From Bryocella elongata (GTDB lineage Bacteria > Acidobacteriota > Terriglobia > Terriglobales > Acidobacteriaceae): a DNA stretch of 64,000 nucleotides. Below, one piece after another: positions 1 through 7,675 of the stretch; within the stretch, counting starts at the first letter, position 1; each line of letters begins with the position of its first letter. The notes under the pieces were generated by a model. That model searched no databases and had not been told where the DNA came from. It saw nothing but the letters and a program-made list of their open reading frames with translations. The stretch covers positions 806,001 to 870,000 of the forward strand of contig NZ_FNVA01000001.1 of NCBI RefSeq assembly GCF_900108185.1, read 5' to 3'. The translations under genes were made by a program, and so were the position numbers.

Positions 1-351
1 AGGGAACAACTTTCGCTGACGGAAGCGATGGTGCTTGGGCGTCTGGTTCGTGAGGGGCCGCAGACTTCCGCCGAGCTGGCTCGTGCCGAGGGGATGAAGC
101 CGCAGTCCATGGGGGCGACGGTTGCCGCGCTCGAGGAGGCCGGTCTGGTCGCCCGCACACCGCACCCCACCGATGGCCGGCAGATGCTCGTGACTGTTTC
201 AGAAAGAGGATTTGAAGTCCGTGCCAGGGCAAGGGATGCGAAGCGGCTCTGGTTGGCAAACGCAGTGGCCCAGCTGGACGATCAGGAGCGCGAGACACTC
301 CTGGCAGTGACGGGCATCCTTCGCCGCCTCGCAGAGAGGCAGGAGCCATGA
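1..351 (+). CDS. MarR-family transcriptional regulator (5' end outside window)
   Basis: The reading frame is already open at base 1 (it reads REQLSLTEA before the first visible methionine at position 28), so the N-terminus lies upstream of the window. The visible 116 residues contain the winged helix-turn-helix of MarR proteins: a helix with LVREGPQTSAELARAEG, a recognition helix around PQSMGATVAALEEAGLV, and the beta-wing RTPHPTDGRQMLVTVSERG, followed by the C-terminal dimerisation helices. MarR proteins are usually ligand-responsive repressors of adjacent export or stress genes. The stop overlaps the start of the MFS exporter (ATGA at 348-351), so the two are translationally coupled and this regulator probably controls that exporter. 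The inducing ligand cannot be read from the sequence. Confidence 0.9.
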   Translation, partial: REQLSLTEAMVLGRLVREGPQTSAELARAEGMKPQSMGATVAALEEAGLVARTPHPTDGRQMLVTVSERGFEVRARARDAKRLWLANAVAQLDDQERETLLAVTGILRRLAERQEP

Positions 352-1691
352 GCGCGACGGAACAAGAGAGACAGCCAATGCAGGTGGCGCGAGAGCGGGA
401 GCCCGGTCGGTTCGACCATGCGTGGCGAGCGCTGCGGCACCGCAACTTCCGTCTTTACTTCTTCGGGCAGGGCATCTCGGTGATGGGGTCGTGGATGACC
501 CGGGTCGCGATCACCTGGCTGGTCTATCGTCTGACAAAGTCCGCCCTCATGCTCGGTGTGGTGGCATTCCTGGGGCAGATCGTGGCCTCGGTCCTCGGTC
601 CAGTCGCTGGTGTTTGGGTCGAGCGTTGGCCGCGCCGCACGATGCTGGTGTGGACGCAGGCTGCTGCGGCGGCGCAATCGCTGGCTCTCGCCGGACTCAC
701 CCTGAGCGGCCGCATCAACCTCACCGAAATCATCATCCTCGCTATTCTGCAGGGGCTCATCAACGCCTTCGATATGCCCGGCCGCCAGTCCTTCCTGGTG
801 CAGATGGTCGAGGATCGCAACGACCTTGGAAACGCCATTGCGATCAACTCCACCGTGGTGAATGGCGCGCGGCTGATCGGCCCGGCGCTCGCGGGATTTG
901 TCATCGCGTGGGCTGGCGAGGGCTGGTGCTTTCTTATCGACGGCGTGAGCTACTTCGCGGTCATCGCCTCGTTGATCGCAATGCGTCTGCCTTCACATAA
1001 CCCGGTGACTCGGCGCGGTGGCATGCAGGAGCAGCTGCAGGAGGGGTGGGACTACGTTACCGGCGTCCGCCCAGTGCGGACGACCCTGCTGGTCTTCGCG
1101 CTGGTCAGCTTGATGGGCTATCCCGTCATGGTTTTGCTGCCGGTCTTCGCCGCTGAGGTGCTGCACGGCAATGCCACCACGCTGGGCTGGCTCTCCGGCG
1201 CGTCCGGCGCGGGCGCGTTGCTCTCAGCGCTGTCGCTGACGGTACGTAAGAACGCAGCCGGGCTGCTGCAGATGGTGCTCATCGCAACCGTGCTGCTCGG
1301 CGGTGGCCTGGTGGGCTTTGGGCTCTCGCACGTGTTGTGGCTTTCCATGTTGCTGATGGTGATCGGCGGCTTCGGCCTGATGCAGGTCGCGAGCGCATGC
1401 AACACCATCCTCCAGGCGCTGGTGACCGAAGACAAGCGTGCCCGGGTGATGAGCTACTACACAACGGCGTTCTTCGGTGCGGCCCCGATCGGAAGCCTGC
1501 TGGCCGGCGCGCTGGCCCATCGCATCGGTGCGCCGATCACGGTGATGATCACCGGCGGCTTCTGCCTGCTGGGCGCCGTCTGGTTCTCGATGGAGCTCCG
1601 CCACATCGGCGGCGCATTGCACTCAAACAGCAGCGAAGCGAGCCTGATCGGGGCCGAGGAAGAAGCTGCAAGAGAAGGGGAAGCAAGATGA
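348..1691 (+). CDS. MFS exporter, DHA3 / EntS-like
   Basis: A 447-residue integral membrane protein of the major facilitator superfamily, with a hydrophobicity pattern fitting 12 transmembrane helices. After a charged N-terminal tail of about 25 residues the first helix begins at RNFRLYFFGQGISVMGSWM, which is typical of the EntS / MFS_3 group of drug and siderophore exporters. The loop between helices 2 and 3 carries WVERWPRRTML, a variant of MFS motif A. Length is normal for the family (400-450). It follows a MarR regulator with an ATGA overlap and is itself overlapped by the small membrane gene at 1688, so all three form one operon. Function is probably proton-driven efflux of a small toxic molecule; the substrate is unknown. 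Confidence 0.9.
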   Translation: MSATEQERQPMQVAREREPGRFDHAWRALRHRNFRLYFFGQGISVMGSWMTRVAITWLVYRLTKSALMLGVVAFLGQIVASVLGPVAGVWVERWPRRTMLVWTQAAAAAQSLALAGLTLSGRINLTEIIILAILQGLINAFDMPGRQSFLVQMVEDRNDLGNAIAINSTVVNGARLIGPALAGFVIAWAGEGWCFLIDGVSYFAVIASLIAMRLPSHNPVTRRGGMQEQLQEGWDYVTGVRPVRTTLLVFALVSLMGYPVMVLLPVFAAEVLHGNATTLGWLSGASGAGALLSALSLTVRKNAAGLLQMVLIATVLLGGGLVGFGLSHVLWLSMLLMVIGGFGLMQVASACNTILQALVTEDKRARVMSYYTTAFFGAAPIGSLLAGALAHRIGAPITVMITGGFCLLGAVWFSMELRHIGGALHSNSSEASLIGAEEEAAREGEAR

Positions 1692-1996
1692 CAATCGGCA
1701 GTGCTGTTGCGGCGTTCTTTGCAGGAATGTTCCTCGCAAACTTCGTTCCTCACTTCGTTAAAGGGATATGTGGCGATAGGTTCCCGACGCCGTTCGCGAA
1801 GCCTCCGGGCAAGGGGCTTTCCTCTGCCACGGTGAACGTGGCATGGAGCCTGGTAAACCTCATCGCTGCATTCTTTCTCTTCCGCATAGGCCGCGTCGGC
1901 AGCGGGGAACTCGCCCCGGTTGGAATCTGCTTCGCGGGAGCTGCGCTGTTGAGCCTTCAGATGTCTTCGCACTTTCAGCATAAAGACAAGGAGTAA
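1688..1996 (+). CDS. Small membrane protein, unknown function
   Basis: This 102-residue protein starts with ATG at 1688, overlapping the stop of the MFS gene in an ATGA arrangement. That arrangement decides the start, although the frame is open much further upstream. Three hydrophobic stretches are visible: near the N-terminus (IGSAVAAFFAGMFLANFVPH), in the middle (VNVAWSLVNLIAAFFLF) and near the C-terminus (APVGICFAGAALLSLQM). It therefore probably spans the inner membrane three times, ending in a short charged tail (QHKDKE). I do not recognise the family. Its tight coupling suggests it works with or is co-regulated with the MarR-controlled exporter. Confidence 0.75.
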   Translation: MTIGSAVAAFFAGMFLANFVPHFVKGICGDRFPTPFAKPPGKGLSSATVNVAWSLVNLIAAFFLFRIGRVGSGELAPVGICFAGAALLSLQMSSHFQHKDKE

Positions 1997-2068
1997 CGAA
2001 TCACTCGGACCAGCGTAGCGCTCCTTCGACGGTCAAGCGACAAACGCTCGTGTCGATCGCAGAACTGG

Positions 2069-2908
2069 TTACTGTAGGTAAGAGCGAAGCCAGGGATCGG
2101 TGCTTCCGGTCAGTTCCAGCGTCCCGCCATCGAACACCACGCTCCCTTCGTTGATCACAAGGAACTTCGTCCCGGGATCGAGACCATGATCTGGGATCGG
2201 CTCCATCGCACTCTTCGTCGGCGACCAACGGTGGGTTGCCAGAGTGAAGGCGTCCTGCAGGCGATGGGTGATCAGCAGCGCCGTCGCATGGGAGACATCA
2301 CGCTGCTTCACGACCAGCTCAATGATCGTGGTCGAGGTGATGGGATCGAGCCCACCGGTGGGCGAGTCGTAAAGCAACAGGTCGGGCTTGGTGATGATCG
2401 CTCGTGCGATCGAGACGCGCCGCCGCATGCCGCCAGAGAGCTCCGAAGGGAACTTGGCGATCGCCTTCTCCAACTCGACGAAGCGCAGCGCTTCAACGAC
2501 CCGGGCATGCGATTCCTCCTCGGACACATGCTCTTCATGGAGGCGGTAGGCGACGTTGTCCTCCACGTTGAGCGAATCGAAGAGGGCGCTCTCCTGGAAC
2601 ACCATGCCAACGTGCGCCCTCATCTCGAAGAGCTCCTTCTCGGTCATCTCCTGCAGGCAGCGGCCAAAGACCCGGATGCTGCCGGAATCCGGCATCATCA
2701 GCCCATTGGTGAGCTTCATCAACACGCTCTTGCCACCGCCGGCTGGTCCCAGCAGGATCCGGGTCTCGCCCGGTTCGACGCGGAAGCTCACATCACGCAG
2801 AACCTCGTGACCGTCGAAGCCGATCGAAACATGCTCGAACTCCACGACGGGAGTTCCGGGAGCCATGCTTTCGACCATGCCCTTTTCTGAGAGAGAGGCA
2901 GAGGCCAT
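2069..2908 (-). CDS. ABC transporter ATP-binding protein, MlaF-like
   Basis: A 279-residue ABC ATPase resembling MlaF, the ATPase that powers phospholipid transport between inner and outer membranes. Visible motifs are Walker A GPAGGGKS (residues 54-61), a Q-loop at Gln105, the signature LSGGMRRR (157-164), Walker B and D-loop LLLYDSPTGGLDP, and an H-loop histidine at about 215. The residue after the Walker B aspartate, normally the catalytic glutamate, is Ser182; the codons on the minus strand read GAC TCG CCC. An N-terminal extension of about 20 residues precedes the fold. It lies 9 bases downstream of the MlaE-like permease in the same orientation. No MCE/MlaD gene accompanies the pair here. 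Either the serine tolerates slow hydrolysis or the glutamate is replaced functionally. Confidence 0.88.
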   Translation of the reverse strand: MASASLSEKGMVESMAPGTPVVEFEHVSIGFDGHEVLRDVSFRVEPGETRILLGPAGGGKSVLMKLTNGLMMPDSGSIRVFGRCLQEMTEKELFEMRAHVGMVFQESALFDSLNVEDNVAYRLHEEHVSEEESHARVVEALRFVELEKAIAKFPSELSGGMRRRVSIARAIITKPDLLLYDSPTGGLDPITSTTIIELVVKQRDVSHATALLITHRLQDAFTLATHRWSPTKSAMEPIPDHGLDPGTKFLVINEGSVVFDGGTLELTGSTDPWLRSYLQ

Positions 2909-2917
2909 CAGTTCGCG

Positions 2918-3697
2918 CTACCTTCCGAAGAAGCCAATCAGGAGTTGGGTGACGACGAAGTCGCCGATGATGATGAGCACAGCGCTGGCTACGACAGCCT
3001 GCGTGGTCGCCCGGCCTACGCCGCGCGTGCCGCCTGTCGCCGTCAAGCCGTAATAGCAGCCGATGGTCGCGATAATGAATCCGGAGAAGATCGGCTTGAC
3101 CAGCCCCCCGATCACATCGCCGTGCTGCAACGCCATGTAGCCGGTGTGGAAGAACTCGCTGGCGCTGAGCCGCAGCAGCACCACGGCCACCGCCGCGCCA
3201 CCTGCAATGCCGCAGGTGTCGGCGATAATCGCGAGGAAGAACATCATCACAACGCTGGCCAGAAGACGCGGTGCAACCAGCTTTCGCACCGGGTCTGTTC
3301 CCAGCGCTCGCATTGCGTCAATCTGCTCCGAAACCCTCATGGAGCCCAGTTCACTGGCCATGCCGGAGGCATTTCGCCCCGACACCATGAGTCCAGTCAA
3401 TACGGGTCCGAGCTCCTTCACCATCGAGAGCGCGACCAGGCGACCGGTCATATTGACGGCGCCGAACTCTTTCAGCGACACCGCCGCCTGCAGCGCCAGA
3501 ACGCAGCCGGTAAAGAAGCCCGTCAGCACGACAATCGGCAGGGAGCCCACGCCAATCAGGTCCATCTGCGTGAAGATATCGGCCACGTACCGCGGCTTGG
3601 AAAACAGATCTGCTACCGCCCGCCCGGACAGGATCGAGTAGTCCTGTACGGAGGAGGCGACATCCTTGGCAAAATCTTCTGGCGTGGAAAAGGGCAT
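2918..3697 (-). CDS. ABC transporter permease, MlaE family
   Basis: A 259-residue inner-membrane permease of the MlaE/YrbE family. Characteristic segments are the N-terminal amphipathic region (SGRAVADLFSKPRYVADIF), the helix with VLTGFFTGCVLALQAA, the segment LGPVLTGLMVSGRNASGMASELGSM, which matches the conserved core of MlaE permeases, and EQIDAMRALGTDPV immediately after it. Five or so transmembrane helices are apparent. With the MlaF-like ATPase downstream it would form the membrane engine of a lipid transporter acting in outer-membrane lipid asymmetry. The upstream 112 bases separate it from a divergently transcribed metallophosphoesterase and should hold both promoters. Confidence 0.9.
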   Translation of the reverse strand: MPFSTPEDFAKDVASSVQDYSILSGRAVADLFSKPRYVADIFTQMDLIGVGSLPIVVLTGFFTGCVLALQAAVSLKEFGAVNMTGRLVALSMVKELGPVLTGLMVSGRNASGMASELGSMRVSEQIDAMRALGTDPVRKLVAPRLLASVVMMFFLAIIADTCGIAGGAAVAVVLLRLSASEFFHTGYMALQHGDVIGGLVKPIFSGFIIATIGCYYGLTATGGTRGVGRATTQAVVASAVLIIIGDFVVTQLLIGFFGR

Positions 3698-3809
3698 CTG
3701 TTCGCTGTTGGCTCAGGCTATCAGATGCAGCTACCCCTACACCAAGTCGCAATCCATGGTGGAATCACCTAATCTGCTGATAACAAGGCGACAACCCTGG
3801 GAGGACATC

Positions 3810-4535
3810 ATGCGCATCGCGATTTTGAGCGATATCCATGGCAACCTCACGGCCCTCAAGGCCGTTCAGGCCGACCTTCGTGATGCCGCGCCCGACTTGA
3901 TCCTCCATGGCGGCGACCTCGCGGACGGAGGCTCCAGCCCCGCCGAAGTCGTCGATACGCTGCGGGAGTCAGGCTGTGCCGGGGTCATGGGCAATGGGGA
4001 CGAGATGCTCGCCCGCCCCGCGGCACTCGAGGAATTTGCAGAGTGTTCTGCCGGGAACTCCGCAATGTGGGATGTCGTCCGGTCCATGGCAGCCTCCACC
4101 CGCGAGCGGCTCGGCGACGAGCGCCTCGCGTGGCTTGCCTCGCACCCGTACCAGGTCGTCATTCCTGAGCTGGCTCTCGTTCACGCCACTCCTGCGAGTT
4201 GCTGGAGGGCGGCGCCGCCAAACGCATCGGAGGCTGACCTGGAGGTGATCTACGCACCGCTGGAGCGCTCCTGTGTGGTCTTCGGGCATACGCACGTCCC
4301 CTCCGTCCGGACTCTCGGGGGCGTCGTCTCGACCCTAATCAATTGTGGGAGCGTAGGCCTGCCCTTCGACGGCGATCCCCGGGCTTCGTATCTCCTGTTC
4401 ACGGCCGGCCGCCCCTTGATTCGCCGCGTGCCCTACGACGTGGAGGCAGAGTGCGATCGGCTGCGCGTGAGCGGGCTTCCTGCTTTCGCCTGGACGGCCG
4501 CGATGCTGCGCGCCGCCTCTCCACGTCTGCCGTAA
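3810..4535 (+). CDS. Metallophosphoesterase, YfcE/calcineurin-like
   Basis: A 241-residue phosphoesterase. The start at 3810 is chosen because GGGAGG lies 5-10 bases upstream and the protein then begins directly with the family's first strand, MRIAILSDIHGN. Metal-ligand motifs are D8-x-H10, GD at 35-36, GNGD (61-64, the GNH[DE] block with Gly replacing His) and GHTH (159-162). It should hydrolyse phosphomonoesters or diesters using two metal ions in the cytoplasm. The missing GNHD histidine, which normally stabilises the transition state, is typical of YfcE-like and ApaH-like small phosphodiesterases. Its neighbour on the left is the divergent MlaEF pair; the hopanoid operon follows 85 bases downstream. 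The physiological substrate is unknown. Confidence 0.85.
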   Translation: MRIAILSDIHGNLTALKAVQADLRDAAPDLILHGGDLADGGSSPAEVVDTLRESGCAGVMGNGDEMLARPAALEEFAECSAGNSAMWDVVRSMAASTRERLGDERLAWLASHPYQVVIPELALVHATPASCWRAAPPNASEADLEVIYAPLERSCVVFGHTHVPSVRTLGGVVSTLINCGSVGLPFDGDPRASYLLFTAGRPLIRRVPYDVEAECDRLRVSGLPAFAWTAAMLRAASPRLP

Positions 4536-4620
4536 AGTCAGCCCCCTTCGAGCGATCGATGTTGAAGCATCCCACCAGGGGGACTCGCTGTTGCGATGCC
4601 GGGAGTGAGAAAATGGGGAG

Positions 4621-5745
4621 ATGGCTGAGATGTTACCCACGACCATGCGAGCTGCTGTCCTTCGCGGCAAAGAAGACCTCCGCGTGGAGGACGTTCCGGT
4701 ACCCCGCGCGGGTGCAGGGGAGTTGGTGCTGCGCGTCGACGCTGCACTCACCTGTGGAACGGACCTCAAGGTCTTCCGCAGGGGCTACCACGCGAAGATG
4801 CTCACGGCGAACCGCCTGTTCGGGCATGAGGTCGCCGGCACCGTGGTTGAAGTGGGGGAAGGCGCCACCCGGTTCGCAGTTGGCGACCGCGTTCTGCCGC
4901 TGAATTCCGCCCCCTGCGATGCATGCTTCTTCTGCCGCAATGGCCAGCAGAACCTCTGCGACGATCTTCTGTTCAACAATGGCGCCTACGCGGAGTTCAT
5001 CTCCATCCCAGCTCGCATCGTGGAGAAGAACACGCACCGCATCCCCGATACGATGCCCTTTGAACACGCTGCCCTGACCGAGCCTCTGGCCTGCGTCGTC
5101 CGCGGCCTTGAGCAAACGGAAGCCCGTGCCGGGCAGACCATGATCGTCCTCGGGGCAGGTCCGATTGGCCTGCTGTTCATCCACGCAGCGGCCATTGAGG
5201 GCCTTCATGTCATTGCCATCGTGAAACGTCGCGATCAGGTGGAGACAGCAACGCGCTTCGGTGCGGCACATGTCGTTCGTCTCGCCGACGTTGACGACCC
5301 CGTGCAGGCTGCCCGATCCTTCACCCCTGAAGCTCGCGGCGCCGACATCGTCATTGAAGCGGTTGCGACACCCGAGGCCTGGGAGATGGCGCTCCATCTG
5401 GCGCGCAAAGGCGGCGCCGTGAACCTCTTCGGCGGACCGCCGGCTGGGACGACGGCAGCCTTCGATACGAATCTGATCCACTATTCCGACCTGAACATCA
5501 AAGCGAGCTTTCACCACACGCCCGCCACAGCGCAGCGCGCCTTCGAGATGCTGGCCTCGGGTCGCTTCGACTGCGAAGCTTTCCTTACCGGCACCGCGTC
5601 GCTGGAGGATGTGCCCGAGGTCTTTCACAACATGCTCACGCGTCCCCCGGAAGGCACTGCGCCCGAGATCAAGACGGTGATTCATCCGGCTCATGCACCG
5701 AGGCCGATTGCGAGCGAACACAGCCTGGTCGGTGAGACGGCATGA
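4621..5745 (+). CDS. Zinc-dependent alcohol dehydrogenase in hopanoid operon
   Basis: A 374-residue medium-chain dehydrogenase/reductase of the sorbitol/threonine dehydrogenase type. Catalytic zinc ligands are Cys45 and the GHE motif (His69-Glu70); a structural zinc site is formed by Cys99, Cys102, Cys105 and Cys113. The NAD(P)-binding Rossmann motif GAGPIG is at 178-183. It would oxidise an alcohol or reduce a carbonyl compound. The stop overlaps the start of hpnC (ATGA at 5742-5745), and hpnC, hpnD and hpnE are chained the same way, so it is translationally tied to squalene synthesis. That suggests an isoprenoid or hopanoid substrate, but this is inference only. The start could instead be the ATG at 4630, which sits at a better distance from GGGGAG at 4613-4618. 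Confidence 0.88.
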   Translation: MAEMLPTTMRAAVLRGKEDLRVEDVPVPRAGAGELVLRVDAALTCGTDLKVFRRGYHAKMLTANRLFGHEVAGTVVEVGEGATRFAVGDRVLPLNSAPCDACFFCRNGQQNLCDDLLFNNGAYAEFISIPARIVEKNTHRIPDTMPFEHAALTEPLACVVRGLEQTEARAGQTMIVLGAGPIGLLFIHAAAIEGLHVIAIVKRRDQVETATRFGAAHVVRLADVDDPVQAARSFTPEARGADIVIEAVATPEAWEMALHLARKGGAVNLFGGPPAGTTAAFDTNLIHYSDLNIKASFHHTPATAQRAFEMLASGRFDCEAFLTGTASLEDVPEVFHNMLTRPPEGTAPEIKTVIHPAHAPRPIASEHSLVGETA

Positions 5746-6725
5746 GCACCGCATCAATCCCCGTAGCCTTCAGCGGAGACCTGGCGCAGGCGCCGGCAGA
5801 GTACCGCACGCCGACCTCGCGCCCAACGTTGGCCGAGGCCCAGGCATGGTGTCACCACCTCGCCACCACGCACTACGAGAACTTCCACGTGGGCACCTTC
5901 CTGCTGCCCAAATACCTTCGTCCGCACTTCGATTCGATCTACGCCTTCTGCCGCACTTCCGACGATCTGGGAGATGAGGTCGGTTCCACCGAACTCGCGA
6001 CGCGCCTGCTGGCTGAGTGGCGCGCGATGCTTCACGAGTCCTATGCAACGCCTGGACAGTCGCGCCATCCCGTGTTCGTTGCCCTGCAACCCACCATCGA
6101 GCAGCATGAGCTCCCGATAGACCCGTTTGATGACCTCGTGACCGCGTTCGAACGCGACCAGGTCTACACGAAGCACGAGTCGCTCGCCACGCTGGAGGAC
6201 TACTCGCGCTACTCGGCCAATCCTGTGGGCCGCCTCGTGCTGCTCGTCAGCGGATACAAGAGCGAGGAGTTGCTCGGCCTCTCCGATGACATCTGCACAG
6301 GGCTTCAACTCGCAAACTTCTACCAGGACGTAGTCGGTGACTGGGTCGAACGAGACCGCCGCTACCTTCCTGCCGATGCGATGAAGCGCTTCGGCGTGAC
6401 GGACGATCAGATCGTCGATCGTCGCTTCGACGCAAACTTTCGCGCGATGATGAAGTTCCTCGTAGAGGATGCTCGCGCCCGCTTGCATCGTGGAGAGCGC
6501 ATCGTCACGCTGGTTCGACGTGACCTGGCAGCCACGCTCTCGCTCTTCGCCGCGGGCGGCCACGCGATCCTCGACGCGATTGAAGCGCAGGACTACAACA
6601 CGCTGGCCTCGCGCCCGGTGGTTACGAAGTCGGCAAAGTTGAAGCTCCTGATGAAGGCCCTCGGTGGCAAGCTTGGTGCGACACTCTTGCCTGGTCGTGG
6701 TGCAAGGGGAGACGCATCGCGATGA
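5742..6725 (+). CDS. hpnC: Squalene synthase-like HpnC (hydroxysqualene synthase)
   Basis: A 327-residue trans-isoprenyl diphosphate synthase of the HpnC group. In the three-enzyme bacterial route HpnC converts presqualene diphosphate to hydroxysqualene. The two aspartate-rich regions that bind Mg-diphosphate are visible: DDLGD at 74-78 and a second one around Asp195-Asp200 (NFYQDVVGDW). HpnC proteins usually have about 290 residues; this one has an extra N-terminal segment of roughly 30 residues. It is coupled by 4-base overlaps to the dehydrogenase upstream and to hpnD downstream. The distinction from HpnD rests on the FYQDVVGDW block and gene order. The product feeds squalene-hopene cyclase, whose gene is not in the window. 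Confidence 0.93.
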   Translation: MSTASIPVAFSGDLAQAPAEYRTPTSRPTLAEAQAWCHHLATTHYENFHVGTFLLPKYLRPHFDSIYAFCRTSDDLGDEVGSTELATRLLAEWRAMLHESYATPGQSRHPVFVALQPTIEQHELPIDPFDDLVTAFERDQVYTKHESLATLEDYSRYSANPVGRLVLLVSGYKSEELLGLSDDICTGLQLANFYQDVVGDWVERDRRYLPADAMKRFGVTDDQIVDRRFDANFRAMMKFLVEDARARLHRGERIVTLVRRDLAATLSLFAAGGHAILDAIEAQDYNTLASRPVVTKSAKLKLLMKALGGKLGATLLPGRGARGDASR

Positions 6726-7675
6726 CCGCGCTTCAGCCTTCACCTCGCACACCCGAGTTGCAACGCGCCTACGACGAATGCCGCGCCATCGCCAAGCGGG
6801 AGGCTCGCAACTTCTACTACGCTTTCCTCGTGCTTCCGAAGCACAAGTCCGATGCGATGTGCGCGATCTATGCCTTTATGCGCAAAGCCGACGATCTCTC
6901 CGACGACGAGTCGATGAGCATTGCAGACCGCCGCTTCGCCATGGCTGCATGGACAGACGCCCTTCGGCGCGCACGCACCGAGCCTACAGGCGACCCAATC
7001 TTCCTTGCGGTGAATGATACGCAGCAGCGCTTCGGCATCCCGGACTCTTTGCTCGATCAGCTTGTCGAAGGCACCACCATGGACCTGCGGGAACGTATGC
7101 AGGGCGTGGTCGATATGCATGTAGCCGGCAAAGACCTGCAGGTCTACGAGAGCTTCGATGGGCTCTATCACTATTGCTATCTCGTAGCGTCTGTCGTGGG
7201 GCTCGTCTGCATTCGCATCTTCGGCTACACCGATCCTCGCGCGGAGCAGCTTGCGGAGAAGACCGGTGTGGCGTTCCAGCTCACGAACATCCTGCGCGAT
7301 GTGAAGGAAGATGCCGAGCGTGGCCGAGTCTATCTTCCACTTGACGACATGCAGGATACCGGTTCCAGCGTAGACGACATCCTTCTCGCCACGACCAGCG
7401 CCGCCCCGTCCTCCCAGACCATGGAGTTGATCGAGCGCGAGATCGCCCGCGCGCAGGAATACTACCGCGCCTCCGATGAGCTGATCCCACTACTTGACGC
7501 CGATGCCCGCGAAGCGATGCGTGTGCTCGCAGCGATCTATCATCGCCTGCTCGATCGCATAGAAGCCGATCCTACCGCTGTCTTTCGCGAGCGCGTCTCT
7601 GTGCCGACCGCACAGAAGCTTGCGATGCTCGGCCGCGGTTTGTTGTCCGCATTCTTCGTGCGAGGGCGAGCATGA
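6722..7675 (+). CDS. hpnD: Presqualene diphosphate synthase HpnD
   Basis: A 317-residue isoprenoid synthase that condenses two farnesyl diphosphates to presqualene diphosphate, the first committed step to squalene. Asp-rich motifs are DDLSD at 57-61 and NILRDVKED around 189-197, followed by GRVYLP, all signatures of the squalene/phytoene synthase family. The start ATG overlaps the hpnC stop, and the stop overlaps the hpnE start, giving strict co-translation of the three pathway enzymes. Length matches HpnD. A phytoene synthase could look similar, but the direct coupling to hpnC and hpnE makes HpnD by far the best reading. Confidence 0.94.
   Translation: MTALQPSPRTPELQRAYDECRAIAKREARNFYYAFLVLPKHKSDAMCAIYAFMRKADDLSDDESMSIADRRFAMAAWTDALRRARTEPTGDPIFLAVNDTQQRFGIPDSLLDQLVEGTTMDLRERMQGVVDMHVAGKDLQVYESFDGLYHYCYLVASVVGLVCIRIFGYTDPRAEQLAEKTGVAFQLTNILRDVKEDAERGRVYLPLDDMQDTGSSVDDILLATTSAAPSSQTMELIEREIARAQEYYRASDELIPLLDADAREAMRVLAAIYHRLLDRIEADPTAVFRERVSVPTAQKLAMLGRGLLSAFFVRGRA

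Noticed and set aside
2001..2228. 75-codon minus-strand frame between the small membrane gene and mlaF-like gene
   Set aside because: Mostly overlaps the ATPase gene in another frame; no ribosome-binding site.
4633..5757. 374-codon minus-strand frame over the zinc dehydrogenase
   Set aside because: Exact mirror of the ADH gene and without domain features.
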